A stretch of 64,000 bases of DNA from Bacteroidaceae bacterium. Its GTDB lineage: Bacteria > Bacteroidota > Bacteroidia > Bacteroidales > Bacteroidaceae. The stretch lies in contig JAFTYP010000005.1 in the NCBI GenBank assembly GCA_017461345.1, positions 1-64,000 on the forward strand. Direction: 5' to 3'. The number at the start of each line of letters is the position of its first letter. Position 1 is the first letter of the stretch. The notes under the pieces were generated by a model. It was not told the DNA's origin. It worked only from the letters and a program-made list of their open reading frames with translations, and ran no database searches. Shown piece by piece: positions 1-8,867 of the stretch. The position numbers were made by a program, and so were the translations under genes.

Positions 1-291
1 GTTACGTTCCTGCCAGGTTAATTCTTCTTTGAATATTGAAAAGCCTCTTTCATACCTAAGGCATTCCCTCCCATTCTTTTTATACACTTCAATAGGTGCT
101 CTGAAAGGAGCATCCTTCAGGTCAATGATATCTGTTTCTATGCAACGACGAGTTACTTGCTTGAACCCTGCGTCATCTAACATTTCATTCACTTTCTCCC
201 ATAGAGTCTTTCTGTCATAGAAATGATGGCGATCAGAAAGTAGTCTGTCCAGAAACTTATATCGTATGAAGGCGTTTTTGTTCGAAGGCAT
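1..291 (-). CDS. WYL-type transcriptional regulator, N-terminal part (runs off left edge)
   Basis: The first 97 codons of a minus-strand gene whose 3' end lies outside the window. The ATG at 291 opens with MPSNKNAFIRYKFLDRLLSD, and the following stretch has the helix-turn-helix look of the Bacteroidetes WYL-domain regulators (WEKVNEMLDDAGFKQVTRR, then IDLKDAPFRAPIEVYKKNG). In that family an N-terminal winged helix is followed by a WYL ligand-sensing domain; only the HTH part is visible here. A TACATTTG box at 318-325 on the same strand supports this start. No target can be inferred. The family call rests on recollection of the N-terminal pattern, and the missing WYL domain prevents confirmation. 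Confidence 0.6.
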   Translation of the reverse strand, partial: MPSNKNAFIRYKFLDRLLSDRHHFYDRKTLWEKVNEMLDDAGFKQVTRRCIETDIIDLKDAPFRAPIEVYKKNGRECLRYERGFSIFKEELTWQERN

Positions 292-317
292 AATGCGTTT
301 ATTTTTGATTTCTGCTG

Positions 318-345
318 CAAATGTAAAATACATAAGCGAATACAA
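318..345 (-). promoter_or_regulatory. Possible promoter of the WYL regulator
   Basis: On the minus strand TACATTTG (318-325) matches the Bacteroidetes -7 consensus TAnnTTTG. A TTG at 343-345 is a poor -33 match at 17 nt, shorter than the usual 19-21. It sits 27 nt before the start codon. Confidence 0.4.
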
Positions 346-470
346 TGTTCGCAGTTTTTTATCTTCTTTCTGCACAAAATTAAAAATTAATAATAAGAAA
401 AGAGAAAGAATAAGATAAATATTTACTACAACTTATTTGTATTCCACGCGAGAGGCTTGAAAAACACTCA

Positions 471-600
471 AGAGAACTTCGCAAACTTCTGCTGTGAAGT
501 CGGGCAACTTCTCTGCAGAAGTTGGTCAATTACTCACGAGTAGTTTTGTAGCCCGACGAGTGGCAGATCTTTGTGCCTGCAGTCCACTTGGCAAAATGGA
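471..600 (+). repeat. 130-bp intergenic repeat, copy 1
   Basis: This stretch is nearly the same as the reverse complement of 62339-62468; the two align over about 130 bp with few mismatches. Shared blocks include AGAGAACTTCG, ACTTCTCTGCAGAAGTT, GTCAATTACTCACGAGTA, AGCCCGACGAGTGGCAGAT and CTGCAGTCCACTTGGCAAAA. It contains a CTTCTGC...GCAGAAG inverted repeat (with mismatches in this copy) and a TACTC/GAGTA palindrome. No reading frame is conserved between copies. It occupies the otherwise gene-free region 292-730, downstream of ltaE and upstream of the WYL gene. Confidence 0.8.
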
Positions 601-730
601 TTTGTCCTCTCGCCCGAAAGGACGAGTGGGGTTGGGACTTCTTACAAGTTGCTGAAAAATAGGACTGTGAATATGCGCCAGAACTTGTGTTTACCCATAT
701 CAGTATGAGACACGTTTTGGCTCTGGATGG

Positions 731-1765
731 TCAGAGTGTGTCTATGGCTTTTTTGAGGGTCTGGAGGTCTTCTTCTGTTGTTGCCCAACTTGTTACGAAA
801 CGGCAAAGGGTATGGTTTGCGTCAAGAGGTTCCCATGTCTCAAAAAGGACGCCTTGCATGAGTTGCTCCATCTGTTTGTTTGTCAGTTCGACGAACTGCT
901 GGTTGGTGCTGGAGTTGCGTAGGGGTATGCCTGCGTCTGTGAAGAGTTTTCTCACCTTCATTGCCATGGAGATGGCGTGTTGGGCGATGTTCTGGTACAG
1001 ATTATCTGTGAAAAGGGAATCGAACTGTACGCCTGCCAGACGGCTTTTGGCAAGCAGGGCTCCGTGTCGTTTTACGATGTTCATGAAGTGGCGAGGTGCA
1101 TTGCCACGAGGGAAGACTACGGCTTCACCACAGAGGGCTCCAACTTTTGTGCCGCCAATGTAGAAGGCGTCGCAGTGGTGGGCGAGCCACGAAAGGTTGA
1201 AATCACATTCCGACGAAGCAAGGCCGTAACCCAGACGTGCGCCGTCGATGAAGAGTTTCAACTCGTACCTGCGGCAAACGGAAAGAATCTCCTCTATCTC
1301 TTTGGCTGTATAGACGCTGCCAAGTTCCGTTGGAAAGGTGATATAGACCATGCCGGGGATGACCATGTGCTCGAGTGTGGGGTCGGCATGGAAGGCTTTC
1401 AGCCAGGCTTCCAGTTCGCCTGCATCCATCTTGCCGCCGTGAGAGGGTAGGGTGATGACCTTGTGTCCGCAGGCTTCTACTGCTCCCGACTCGTGTACGT
1501 TGATGTGTGCCGTCTGCACGGCAATCACGCCTTCGTAGGTCTGCAGCATGCCGTCGATGACTGTTGCATTGGTTTGTGTGCCGCCCACGAGGAAGAAGAT
1601 GTCGGCATCGGGACACTGGCATGCGGTGCGTATCTTGTTGCGTGCCTGTTCGCTCCATGCGTCGAAGCCATACGACTGACTTTGCATGGTGTTCGTATCT
1701 ATAAGGTGTTGCAGCACATGGGGGTGTGCGCCGTTGTTGTAGTCGCTTTCGAAGGATGTCTTCAT
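731..1765 (-). CDS. ltaE: Low-specificity L-threonine aldolase
   Basis: A 344-residue PLP enzyme of the beta-eliminating lyase/threonine aldolase family, cytoplasmic, cleaving L-threonine or L-allo-threonine to glycine and acetaldehyde. The start MKTSFESDYNNGAHPHVLQ is the usual substrate-site N-terminus. GGTQTNAT lies near residue 61, the PLP-pairing aspartate is D174 in FIDGARL, and the Schiff-base lysine is probably K207 in FYIGGTKVGAL. Length is normal. It follows the PD40-like gene by 54 nt on the same strand and may share its transcript. No other glycine or threonine gene adjoins it; the threonine operon lies 20 kb away. Confidence 0.9.
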   Translation of the reverse strand: MKTSFESDYNNGAHPHVLQHLIDTNTMQSQSYGFDAWSEQARNKIRTACQCPDADIFFLVGGTQTNATVIDGMLQTYEGVIAVQTAHINVHESGAVEACGHKVITLPSHGGKMDAGELEAWLKAFHADPTLEHMVIPGMVYITFPTELGSVYTAKEIEEILSVCRRYELKLFIDGARLGYGLASSECDFNLSWLAHHCDAFYIGGTKVGALCGEAVVFPRGNAPRHFMNIVKRHGALLAKSRLAGVQFDSLFTDNLYQNIAQHAISMAMKVRKLFTDAGIPLRNSSTNQQFVELTNKQMEQLMQGVLFETWEPLDANHTLCRFVTSWATTEEDLQTLKKAIDTL

Positions 1766-1819
1766 TGCTGCTTCTATATGTGTTACAGGTAGTGGCCGAG
1801 GTGTGAAAAAGAAATGGTG

Positions 1820-3079
1820 TTACTGGTTAAGTTCCGAGCGTCGAATTTCTTTCTCAAGTTTCAGTTTGTCGGCAGCAAGGCGTTCGACGGCAGTCTCCGT
1901 AAGGCGTATTTGTGGTGCAATTTGCAGTCGCTGCACTTCTGTCATTGCTGCATATCTGGTTCGAAGGCTTTCCAACTCCTTTTGTTTGGCATTGTATTCC
2001 TTTTCTGCTTCGAGCCATATCTTTGCCTTTTGTTGTGCCAGAGGGTCTTTGAAGTCGAGCAGGTTGTGATAGGTCTTGTTGTCGTTGACGACGAAGGTGA
2101 AGTCGCGTTTTTTCTTTTCGTTTTTCTGTCCCTGTTTTGCTACGGCAAGGCGTTTTTTTGCTGCATTGACGGCATTCATGTCCGTCCATGTGTCTTTGAT
2201 GGATGCGATGCGAGCAAATGCGGCGAGTTTCTGTTCTCCGAGTTCCTCTTCATTGTAGATGCGACGTGTCTGTGTGGGAATAAAGGTATAGAGGCACACG
2301 GTGTCGGCTGGTTGGTTGCGGTCAGTGACGAACCAGCCCAGTTGTTGAGCCTCGTCGATAACCATGAGATAGTCGTTGGCAGGAGAGTTGAAGGGCATTC
2401 CGATGTTTTCCGGAGCAAGGAACTGCTGTTCGTCGGCATCGTAGCGCGTCATGAAGATGTCGTATCCGCCAATGCTTTCTTCACATTCAGCAGCGTAATA
2501 CATGGTGACGCCATCGGTGAGCAGGAACGGGAAATTGAGGTTGTCTGTCTCCTGTTCGCCGAATCCTTCCAACTGATGTTCCATCTGCCATTCTCTGCCG
2601 ATGAGTGATTTCTCTTTGAGTCGCAACTGTCCTGCCTGATTGACTTCCGAATAGAATACGCGGTTGCCAAGTTCGTTGATGTAAAGTGTGCAGTCCGGGT
2701 TTTTGGCATCGTCGAAGAAATCTACACACCGCAAGATGGTTCCACATTCTTTTGACAATTTGATTTCCTGCAACACCTGTTGTTTGGGGAGCAGAATGCT
2801 GTCGATGAAGGTCACTTGTTCTGTGGCATGAAGGCGTAACATCGACTTGTGGACGATGTCGAGCAGTTGCTCTTGTTCTTCAGTTGGCTTTTTCTTCTTT
2901 TCGAGTTCAGCAATCTCATGCTCCAGAATCTCTTCTGCCAGCGAGAAATCATAGGCAGCCATGGCCTCTTGTGCTGTTACGGTATAGACTGGCTTCTGCG
3001 TTTTCCTTCCTCTGCCTCGCTGTGCAGATGCAGGTACAGAAAGCAACAAAACTGCAAGAATTAAGAGCGTTTTCTTCAT
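1820..3079 (-). CDS. Secreted PD40/beta-propeller-like protein of unknown function
   Basis: A 419-residue protein with a signal peptide (residues 1-19, ending VPASAQ) and then a basic patch RGRGRK, so probably periplasmic or outer-membrane associated. Residues 45-75 are charged and helical. Residues 204-254 hold a PD40-type blade (GGYDIFMTRYD, then NSPANDYLMVIDE and GWFVTDRN) of the kind found before OmpA domains in Bacteroidetes cell-envelope proteins. The C-terminal 100 residues are Lys/Glu-rich and likely coiled coil. No OmpA domain is present. It starts 10 nt after the DUF486 gene, so the two are probably cotranscribed. The exact role is unknown. Confidence 0.7.
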   Translation of the reverse strand: MKKTLLILAVLLLSVPASAQRGRGRKTQKPVYTVTAQEAMAAYDFSLAEEILEHEIAELEKKKKPTEEQEQLLDIVHKSMLRLHATEQVTFIDSILLPKQQVLQEIKLSKECGTILRCVDFFDDAKNPDCTLYINELGNRVFYSEVNQAGQLRLKEKSLIGREWQMEHQLEGFGEQETDNLNFPFLLTDGVTMYYAAECEESIGGYDIFMTRYDADEQQFLAPENIGMPFNSPANDYLMVIDEAQQLGWFVTDRNQPADTVCLYTFIPTQTRRIYNEEELGEQKLAAFARIASIKDTWTDMNAVNAAKKRLAVAKQGQKNEKKKRDFTFVVNDNKTYHNLLDFKDPLAQQKAKIWLEAEKEYNAKQKELESLRTRYAAMTEVQRLQIAPQIRLTETAVERLAADKLKLEKEIRRSELNQ

Positions 3080-3089
3080 ATCGTGCTTA

Positions 3090-3455
3090 TCATTTAAAGA
3101 TAAAATATACTGCCAACACCAGGCACACTAAGGCTGCAACGTGGTTCCAGTGGAGTTGTTGTCCCTGGAACAATATGTTGGCAACGACACAGAACACAGT
3201 GAGCGAAATGACTTCCTGTATCACTTTGAGTTGCATCAGATTGAATGGGCCACCATTCCCCACATATCCTATCCGATTGGCAGGAATCATAAAACTATAC
3301 TCGAAACCGGCTATGCACCACGAGAAGAGTATCACAACATACAACGGCCAGTTGGAAGAGACACCGCTCTCGTTTAGTTTCAGATGGCCGTACCATGCAA
3401 ACGTCATGAAGACATTGCTGCAAATCAGTAATAATATCGTGTATACGCTATTCAT
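3090..3455 (-). CDS. DUF486/DMT-like small integral membrane protein
   Basis: A 121-residue hydrophobic protein with four predicted transmembrane segments (about residues 4-22, 35-55, 75-95 and 101-120). The sequence (CSNVFMTFAWYGHLKL, then GFEYSFMIPANRIGY and FNLMQLKVIQEVISL) matches the DUF486 family, a small branch related to drug/metabolite transporters. No substrate is known. It lies 14 nt after the LRR lipoprotein gene and 10 nt before the PD40-like gene, which suggests one transcript. Confidence 0.85.
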   Translation of the reverse strand: MNSVYTILLLICSNVFMTFAWYGHLKLNESGVSSNWPLYVVILFSWCIAGFEYSFMIPANRIGYVGNGGPFNLMQLKVIQEVISLTVFCVVANILFQGQQLHWNHVAALVCLVLAVYFIFK

Positions 3456-3469
3456 TGTTTATTTTATAC

Positions 3470-5041
3470 TTAAAAGAGTACGGGGAATAGTTTTTTGTGA
3501 ACCTCAAACTTCTCCCAGTAGGTTGTGTCTTTATAATTGTCGTATGCCAAAAAGGGAATAAACAGACAATTGACTTTATCTATGGCAAAATGCCCGTAGG
3601 TGGTTGGTGGGGTGTAGGCCCGGCAGTCAACTCGTGCGATATTGGCTGATTTGTCGCCCACATTAAAGAAGTAATTGTTGATTTGTTCTAATGTAGAGGG
3701 AAGGTAGATATATGCGATGTTTGTTTCTCCGAGCGAAAGTGCAACACCATATTTGCTTTCGTTTATGACTCTTACCCCTTCGCCAAAGAACAACATGTTG
3801 ATGTGTGTGCCGGCAAAGGCATAGCCTCCAATGTTGACGGTTGACGAGAGACCTGTGAAATAGATTGAACCGCTTATGTCTGTATCCTCGAATGCACTGG
3901 GTCCGATGTTTCTAAGTAGCGCAGGCATGACCAAAGAGGCATTCTTCAGTCCGGAACGGAAGAAAGCTTGTTCTCCAATGCTTAGTAGCTTATTTGGGAG
4001 CACGATGTATTTGAGGCTCTTGCAGTCCTTGAAGGCGAAGTCTGGAATTTCCGTTACATCGGCATTAAGCATGTTCAGTACGCGGATAGCGGTGAGTTTT
4101 TCTTTTATGAAGTTGAAATCCTCTTCGTCCATGGGGCCTTCGATGTAGAGTTCTGTTGCTAATTCGGTTAATTCTTCTGCTGTGCAGTTGTATTCCGTGC
4201 AAAGAACCTCCTTGAGCGTTCCGCTTTTTTCCAAATGTATGTGTTCGAGTCTTAGTACATCGTAGTAACCAACCTGTGCAATGGCAAATGTGGTGAAAGC
4301 ATAGTAGATGCCGTTCATTATGGCATTGCCGATAGCCGAACGATTTTTTTCGGTTTTGTATACAATATCTATCTTGTACTCTTTTGCTTCGAGGTTGGTA
4401 TTTTCAGGAAGGGTCAGTTGAATGGTGTGGGTTCCAGGTTCACCGGAAATGGCAGAGAACTGGATATCGGAAGTCTCTTGGTTGTTGCAAGTGGCGTGGA
4501 CCATCCATGGCTGCTCTGCATTGAAGGTGAGGTGATAGGTTGCGCCTACAACAGGTGCTTGTGTTGCCGTAAAACTTTCTGTGAGTGTGAATGCTTCTTC
4601 TTGGCTGAGCGTGCTATTGATATTCTGCTCGTTGTTGTGCTGGCTTTTTACTACAAAGGTTGCCAAGGTTGAGTCGTTATAGAATACAGATACAGTTTCC
4701 TGATAGTGGTAGCTACCTCCATTGTCCTTAATTTGCAACGCATACCCATTGCTTTCTGATGTAATTTCCTTCAATTCAAAATTGGTTGATATGACGGTGC
4801 CCGTCTGTCTGAAATGAAGGTCTTTTACATTAAAGCTTATTGGTGTGTTTGCGATGTTGAAGCACAATTTGCCTATGTTTCCCTTGCTTAGATACACCGT
4901 GTCAGATTGCAGCACAATTTCAACTGGCTTGTTGTTGGTAGGGGGATCATTTGGTGTGATAATATCTGAACCAGAGCATGCTGTAATCAGCATGGTTGCA
5001 GTGAGAAGAAGGCAAGAAAACGTTTTCTTTTCCATACTCAT
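3470..5041 (-). CDS. BspA-like leucine-rich-repeat lipoprotein
   Basis: A 523-residue lipoprotein. The signal peptide ends in an LITAC lipobox with the acylated cysteine near residue 22. Residues 25-260 look like beta-rich (Ig/BACON-like) domains. From about residue 330 there are BspA-type LRRs with the pattern IPDFAFKDCKSLKYIVLPNK and then IGEQAFFRSGLKNA. BspA-type repeats usually mediate binding to host or matrix proteins at the cell surface; that role is inferred here. The start at 5041 (MSMEKK) is preferred over an in-frame upstream ATG at 5080, because that one lies inside the 5061-5112 hairpin; MEKK at 5035 is also possible. Confidence 0.75.
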   Translation of the reverse strand: MSMEKKTFSCLLLTATMLITACSGSDIITPNDPPTNNKPVEIVLQSDTVYLSKGNIGKLCFNIANTPISFNVKDLHFRQTGTVISTNFELKEITSESNGYALQIKDNGGSYHYQETVSVFYNDSTLATFVVKSQHNNEQNINSTLSQEEAFTLTESFTATQAPVVGATYHLTFNAEQPWMVHATCNNQETSDIQFSAISGEPGTHTIQLTLPENTNLEAKEYKIDIVYKTEKNRSAIGNAIMNGIYYAFTTFAIAQVGYYDVLRLEHIHLEKSGTLKEVLCTEYNCTAEELTELATELYIEGPMDEEDFNFIKEKLTAIRVLNMLNADVTEIPDFAFKDCKSLKYIVLPNKLLSIGEQAFFRSGLKNASLVMPALLRNIGPSAFEDTDISGSIYFTGLSSTVNIGGYAFAGTHINMLFFGEGVRVINESKYGVALSLGETNIAYIYLPSTLEQINNYFFNVGDKSANIARVDCRAYTPPTTYGHFAIDKVNCLFIPFLAYDNYKDTTYWEKFEVHKKLFPVLF

Positions 5042-5060
5042 TTGGTGTTTTTGTTGAATT

Positions 5061-5112
5061 GGTTCCCGTTCAGTTTGCATCAGGCTTGAGATGCTATTTC
5101 TGAACGGGAACC
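5061..5112 (-). terminator. Hairpin between the NfnSL and LRR lipoprotein genes
   Basis: GGTTCCCGTTCAG (5061-5073) is an exact inverted repeat of CTGAACGGGAACC (5100-5112), giving a 13-bp stem with a 26-nt loop. It begins 9 nt after the stop codon of the NfnSL gene on the minus strand. No U-run follows, so it could be an attenuator or processing site for the downstream LRR gene rather than a true intrinsic terminator. Confidence 0.55.
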
Positions 5113-5121
5113 GTTTCTTTC

Positions 5122-7491
5122 TTATTTGTTACTCAAATACTCGTGCATTTCTTTTGCAGCGCGACGGCCGTCGCCCATAGCGAGGATTACGGTTGCACCG
5201 CCACGTACGATGTCGCCTCCGGCGAAAATGAACGGGATGTTCGTTTGCATGGCATCGTTCACAACGATGGTGTTCTTGCGACCGAGTTCGAGACCTTCAA
5301 TCGAGGTGGGCACAATGGGGTTGGGGCTGACGCCTACAGCCACAATGGCCTGGTCTATCTGGATTGTCTCGATGGCGCCGGGTATGGGCTGTGGACTGCG
5401 ACGTCCGCTTGCGTCGGGTTCGCCGAGTTCCATCTTCTGCAGTACAACCTCCGTCACGTTGCCCTTCTCATCGGCATGGTATTCGATGGGGTTGTGCAGA
5501 GTGAGGAATTCGATGCCTTCCTCCTTGGCGTGTTTCACTTCTTCCAGACGAGCAGGCATCTCGGCCTCGCTGCGACGGTAGGCAATGAAGACGCGTTCTG
5601 CACCCAGACGTTTTGCTGTACGGCAACTGTCCATTGCGGTGTTACCACCACCTACAACCATCACACTCTTCGCCTTATTGATAGGCGTATCTGTTTCCGG
5701 ATTGCTTGCATCCATCAGGTTGACACGTGTAAGGTATTCGTTGCTCGACATGATGCCGTTTGAGTTCTCGCCGGGAATACCCATGAAGTTAGGCAGACCG
5801 GCACCAGAGCCTACGAAGATACCCTTGAAGCCCATCTCTTCCAATTCCTTGACGCTGATGGTCTTGCCTATGATGCAGTCCTTTACGAACTCAACGCCAA
5901 TCTTTTCGAGGTTCTCTATTTCGACATCGACAATGCTGTTGGGCAAACGGAATTCAGGAATACCATATTTCAAAACACCACCAATCTCGTGCAAGGCTTC
6001 GAAGACTGTTACGTCATAACCAGCCTTTGCCATGTCGCCGGCAAAACTCAGTCCGGCAGGACCGGAGCCGATAACAGCAATCTTCTTGCCATTCTTTTCT
6101 GCCACTTCGGGCAAAGCAATGCGTCCGCTTTCACGCTCAAAGTCGGCAGCAAAACGTTCGAGGTTGCCAATAGCGACAGCAGGTTCGTTCATCTTCAGGT
6201 GTATGCATTGACTTTCGCACTGCTTCTCCTGCGGACAAACACGGCCACATACGGCAGGCAGCGCAGAGGTACTCTTCAGAATACGTGCAGCATTGAGGAA
6301 CTCACCGCGTTCGATGTTCTTGATGAACGAAGGAATGTTAATGCTCACAGGGCAGCCTTGCATACATGTAGGGTTAGCGCAGTCGAGACAACGCTTTGCT
6401 TCGGTCAGTGCCTGCTCAACAGTCAGTCCCTTGTTGACCTCTTCCGTACGTGTTGTGGCGCGATACACTGGGTCGAGTTCAGGCATTTGGCAACGCTCGA
6501 TGGCGGTGCGTTCTTTAGCCTTCATGCTCTTGCGTAACTCTTCGCGATAAGGAGCCTTACGGTCGAGCAACTCTGCAAGAGGAGTCGTTACGTCCATCTT
6601 GTCTGCCTCGGGATGATTGCATGGAGTGGCCTTGCACCCGCATGGATTCTCAGCCTTCTCAGCCTGTCCCATGTGTTTAATATATTCGTCTTGTGCCTCC
6701 AACTCGTCCTTTTTGAATGCACCAGCGCGACGCAACATCTCGTCGAAGTCAACCTGATGACCGTCGAACTCAGGACCATCCACGCATACGAACTTAGTCT
6801 TGCCGCCAACAGTAATACGACATGCTCCGCACATACCTGTGCCGTCAACCATGATGGTATTCAAACTTACATCGGTGGGGATTTCGTATTTCTTGGTGAG
6901 CAGGCAGCAGAATTTCATCATGATAGCCGGACCGATAGCAAAAACCTTGTCGACCTTCTCGCGTTGAATAACCTGTTCTATGCCAACGGTAACGACACCT
7001 TGCTGGCCATATGAACCATCATCGGTCATGATAATTACCTCGTCGGAACTCTTACGCACTTCGTCCTCCAGAATAATAAGATCTTTCGAACGGCCTGCCA
7101 ATACAGAAATTACTCGGTTGCCAGCAGCCTTGAGAGCCTGGATAATAGGCAACATAGGCGCAACACCTACACCACCTCCGGCACAAACAACGGTTCCGAA
7201 GTTCTCTATATGAGTGGCCTTACCCAAGGGGCCAACCACGTCGGTAATGTAGTCACCCTCGTTCAAGGCACACAGTTTATTGGTGCTTGCTCCGACGGTC
7301 TGCACTACCAAAGTAATAGTTCCCTTTTCAGGATCGCTTCCTGCAATGGTGAGAGGAACACGCTCTCCTTTTTCACCAACACGAATGATTACGAAATGGC
7401 CGGCTTTGCGTGCCTTTGCAATCAACGGAGCCTCAACATCCAGACGAAATACCTTTTCGCTGAACTGCACTTTCTTGATGATCTTATACAT
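5122..7491 (-). CDS. Fused NfnS-NfnL-type NAD(P)H:ferredoxin oxidoreductase / glutamate synthase small-subunit-like protein
   Basis: A 789-residue flavo-iron-sulfur fusion. Residues 1-255 are PyrK/NfnS-like: a ferredoxin-reductase fold with VCAGGGVGVAP near 102 and a [2Fe-2S] site with C221, C224 and C236. Residues 330-789 are GltD/NfnL-like: two [4Fe-4S] cysteine sets (C368/C371/C376/C380 and C415/C419/C425/C429), an FAD Rossmann motif GSGPAG at 475-480 and a second one, VVGGGNTAMDS. The order matches electron-bifurcating NADH-dependent ferredoxin:NADP oxidoreductase with both subunits joined. Annotators often call it DHODB electron-transfer subunit/glutamate synthase. No large glutamate synthase subunit adjoins it. 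A linker at 283-291 holds three more cysteines. It follows serS by 28 nt. Confidence 0.85.
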   Translation of the reverse strand: MYKIIKKVQFSEKVFRLDVEAPLIAKARKAGHFVIIRVGEKGERVPLTIAGSDPEKGTITLVVQTVGASTNKLCALNEGDYITDVVGPLGKATHIENFGTVVCAGGGVGVAPMLPIIQALKAAGNRVISVLAGRSKDLIILEDEVRKSSDEVIIMTDDGSYGQQGVVTVGIEQVIQREKVDKVFAIGPAIMMKFCCLLTKKYEIPTDVSLNTIMVDGTGMCGACRITVGGKTKFVCVDGPEFDGHQVDFDEMLRRAGAFKKDELEAQDEYIKHMGQAEKAENPCGCKATPCNHPEADKMDVTTPLAELLDRKAPYREELRKSMKAKERTAIERCQMPELDPVYRATTRTEEVNKGLTVEQALTEAKRCLDCANPTCMQGCPVSINIPSFIKNIERGEFLNAARILKSTSALPAVCGRVCPQEKQCESQCIHLKMNEPAVAIGNLERFAADFERESGRIALPEVAEKNGKKIAVIGSGPAGLSFAGDMAKAGYDVTVFEALHEIGGVLKYGIPEFRLPNSIVDVEIENLEKIGVEFVKDCIIGKTISVKELEEMGFKGIFVGSGAGLPNFMGIPGENSNGIMSSNEYLTRVNLMDASNPETDTPINKAKSVMVVGGGNTAMDSCRTAKRLGAERVFIAYRRSEAEMPARLEEVKHAKEEGIEFLTLHNPIEYHADEKGNVTEVVLQKMELGEPDASGRRSPQPIPGAIETIQIDQAIVAVGVSPNPIVPTSIEGLELGRKNTIVVNDAMQTNIPFIFAGGDIVRGGATVILAMGDGRRAAKEMHEYLSNK

Positions 7492-7519
7492 AACTTATCC
7501 TATTTACAATCTTTATTTC

Positions 7520-8839
7520 TTAATCAATAAACTCACAACCCATGTAAGGAACAAGTACCTTAGGAACGCGAATGCCTTGTTCTGTCTGGTTGTTTTCCAA
7601 GATAGATGCCACAATACGGGGCAGTGCAAGAGCAGAGCCGTTGAGAGTGTGGCAAAGTTCTGTTTTGCCTGTTGCAACACGACGGACACGACACTTCAAA
7701 CGATTGGCCTGATATGTGTCGAAGTTTGAAACGGAACTAACCTCGAGCCAACGCTTTTGTGCTTCGCTATAAACCTCGAAATCGTAGCATACAGCACTGG
7801 TGAAACTTTGGTCGCCACCGCAAAGACGAAGAATACGATAGGGGAGTTCCAACTTTTGCAACAGACCTTCCACATGTTCAAGCATTTCTTTGTGGCTTTC
7901 TGCGCTGTGCTCAGGTGTGTCGATACGTACGATTTCAATCTTGCTGAATTCATGCAAACGGTTCAGTCCGCGCACATCCTTGCCATAACTGCCTGCTTCA
8001 CGGCGGAAACATTGTGTGTAGGCGCAATTCTTGATAGGCAGGTCCTTCTCCTCGATAATAACATCACGGTAGATGTTGGTTACAGGAACCTCAGCCGTTG
8101 GAATAAGGTAAAGGTCGTCTGTCTGGCAATGATACATTTGTCCTTCCTTGTCGGGAAGTTGTCCTGTTCCGTAACCGGAAGCGGCATTCACCACTGTAGG
8201 AGGCATGATTTCTTCATAACCTGATTTTTGTGCTTCGTCGAGGAAGAAGTCAATTAGGGCACGCTGCAGTCTTGCTCCCTTGCCACGATACACAGGGAAG
8301 CCTGCACCAGAAATCTTAACACCAAGGTCGAAGTCTATGAGATTGTATTTCTTGGCGAGTTCCCAGTGGGGTAACTTTGCACTTTCCACAACAGGATCTG
8401 CATCCCAGTTGCCTACTGTGTCCTTGCCGATGACACACTCTTTGAGGTTAGACTTCACAACCCAGTTGTCTTCGGCACAAGCACCTTCGGGCACTTCGTC
8501 GTATGGGATATTTGGAATCTGGCAAAGCAGGTGTGTTAACTCTTGTTCAGAATTTTCCTTTAGCGTTTCCAGTTCCTTGTTTGTCTCTTTCAATGCGGCA
8601 ACCTTTGCCTTGATATCTTCTGCTTCTTCGCGTTTGCCTTGTTTCATCAGCATGCCAATCTCTGCTGCTAATTTCTTGGCAACAGAGAGATTCTGGTCAA
8701 GTTCTGTCTGAGCCTGACGACGCTTTTTGTCCACAGCAATTACTTCTTCGATTGCCTGACGTGCATCAGCGAAATGTTTTTTCTCAAGTCCTGCGATGAC
8801 TCGGTCTGTTTCTTCTGTGATAAGTTTAAGTGTAAGCAT
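7520..8839 (-). CDS. serS: Seryl-tRNA synthetase
   Basis: A class II aminoacyl-tRNA synthetase of 439 residues that charges tRNA-Ser. Residues 1-105 form the antiparallel coiled-coil tRNA-binding arm (MLTLKLITEETDRVIAGLEK, then Lys/Glu-rich helices). The catalytic core has TAEVPVTNIYRD near residue 248, motif 2 as CFRREAGSYGKDVRGLNRLHEF, and motif 3 as NGSALALPRIVASILENNQ. Length is normal for bacterial SerRS. It lies between a CPBP protease gene (28 nt upstream) and the NfnSL gene (28 nt downstream), all on the minus strand, so a shared transcript is likely. Confidence 0.97.
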   Translation of the reverse strand: MLTLKLITEETDRVIAGLEKKHFADARQAIEEVIAVDKKRRQAQTELDQNLSVAKKLAAEIGMLMKQGKREEAEDIKAKVAALKETNKELETLKENSEQELTHLLCQIPNIPYDEVPEGACAEDNWVVKSNLKECVIGKDTVGNWDADPVVESAKLPHWELAKKYNLIDFDLGVKISGAGFPVYRGKGARLQRALIDFFLDEAQKSGYEEIMPPTVVNAASGYGTGQLPDKEGQMYHCQTDDLYLIPTAEVPVTNIYRDVIIEEKDLPIKNCAYTQCFRREAGSYGKDVRGLNRLHEFSKIEIVRIDTPEHSAESHKEMLEHVEGLLQKLELPYRILRLCGGDQSFTSAVCYDFEVYSEAQKRWLEVSSVSNFDTYQANRLKCRVRRVATGKTELCHTLNGSALALPRIVASILENNQTEQGIRVPKVLVPYMGCEFID

Positions 8840-8867
8840 TATGCTATAGTATTATATGATGTTATCT

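Noticed and set aside
5061..5112. T-box or other riboswitch upstream of the LRR gene
   Set aside because: A single hairpin is present with no specifier loop, T-box sequence or other family motif.
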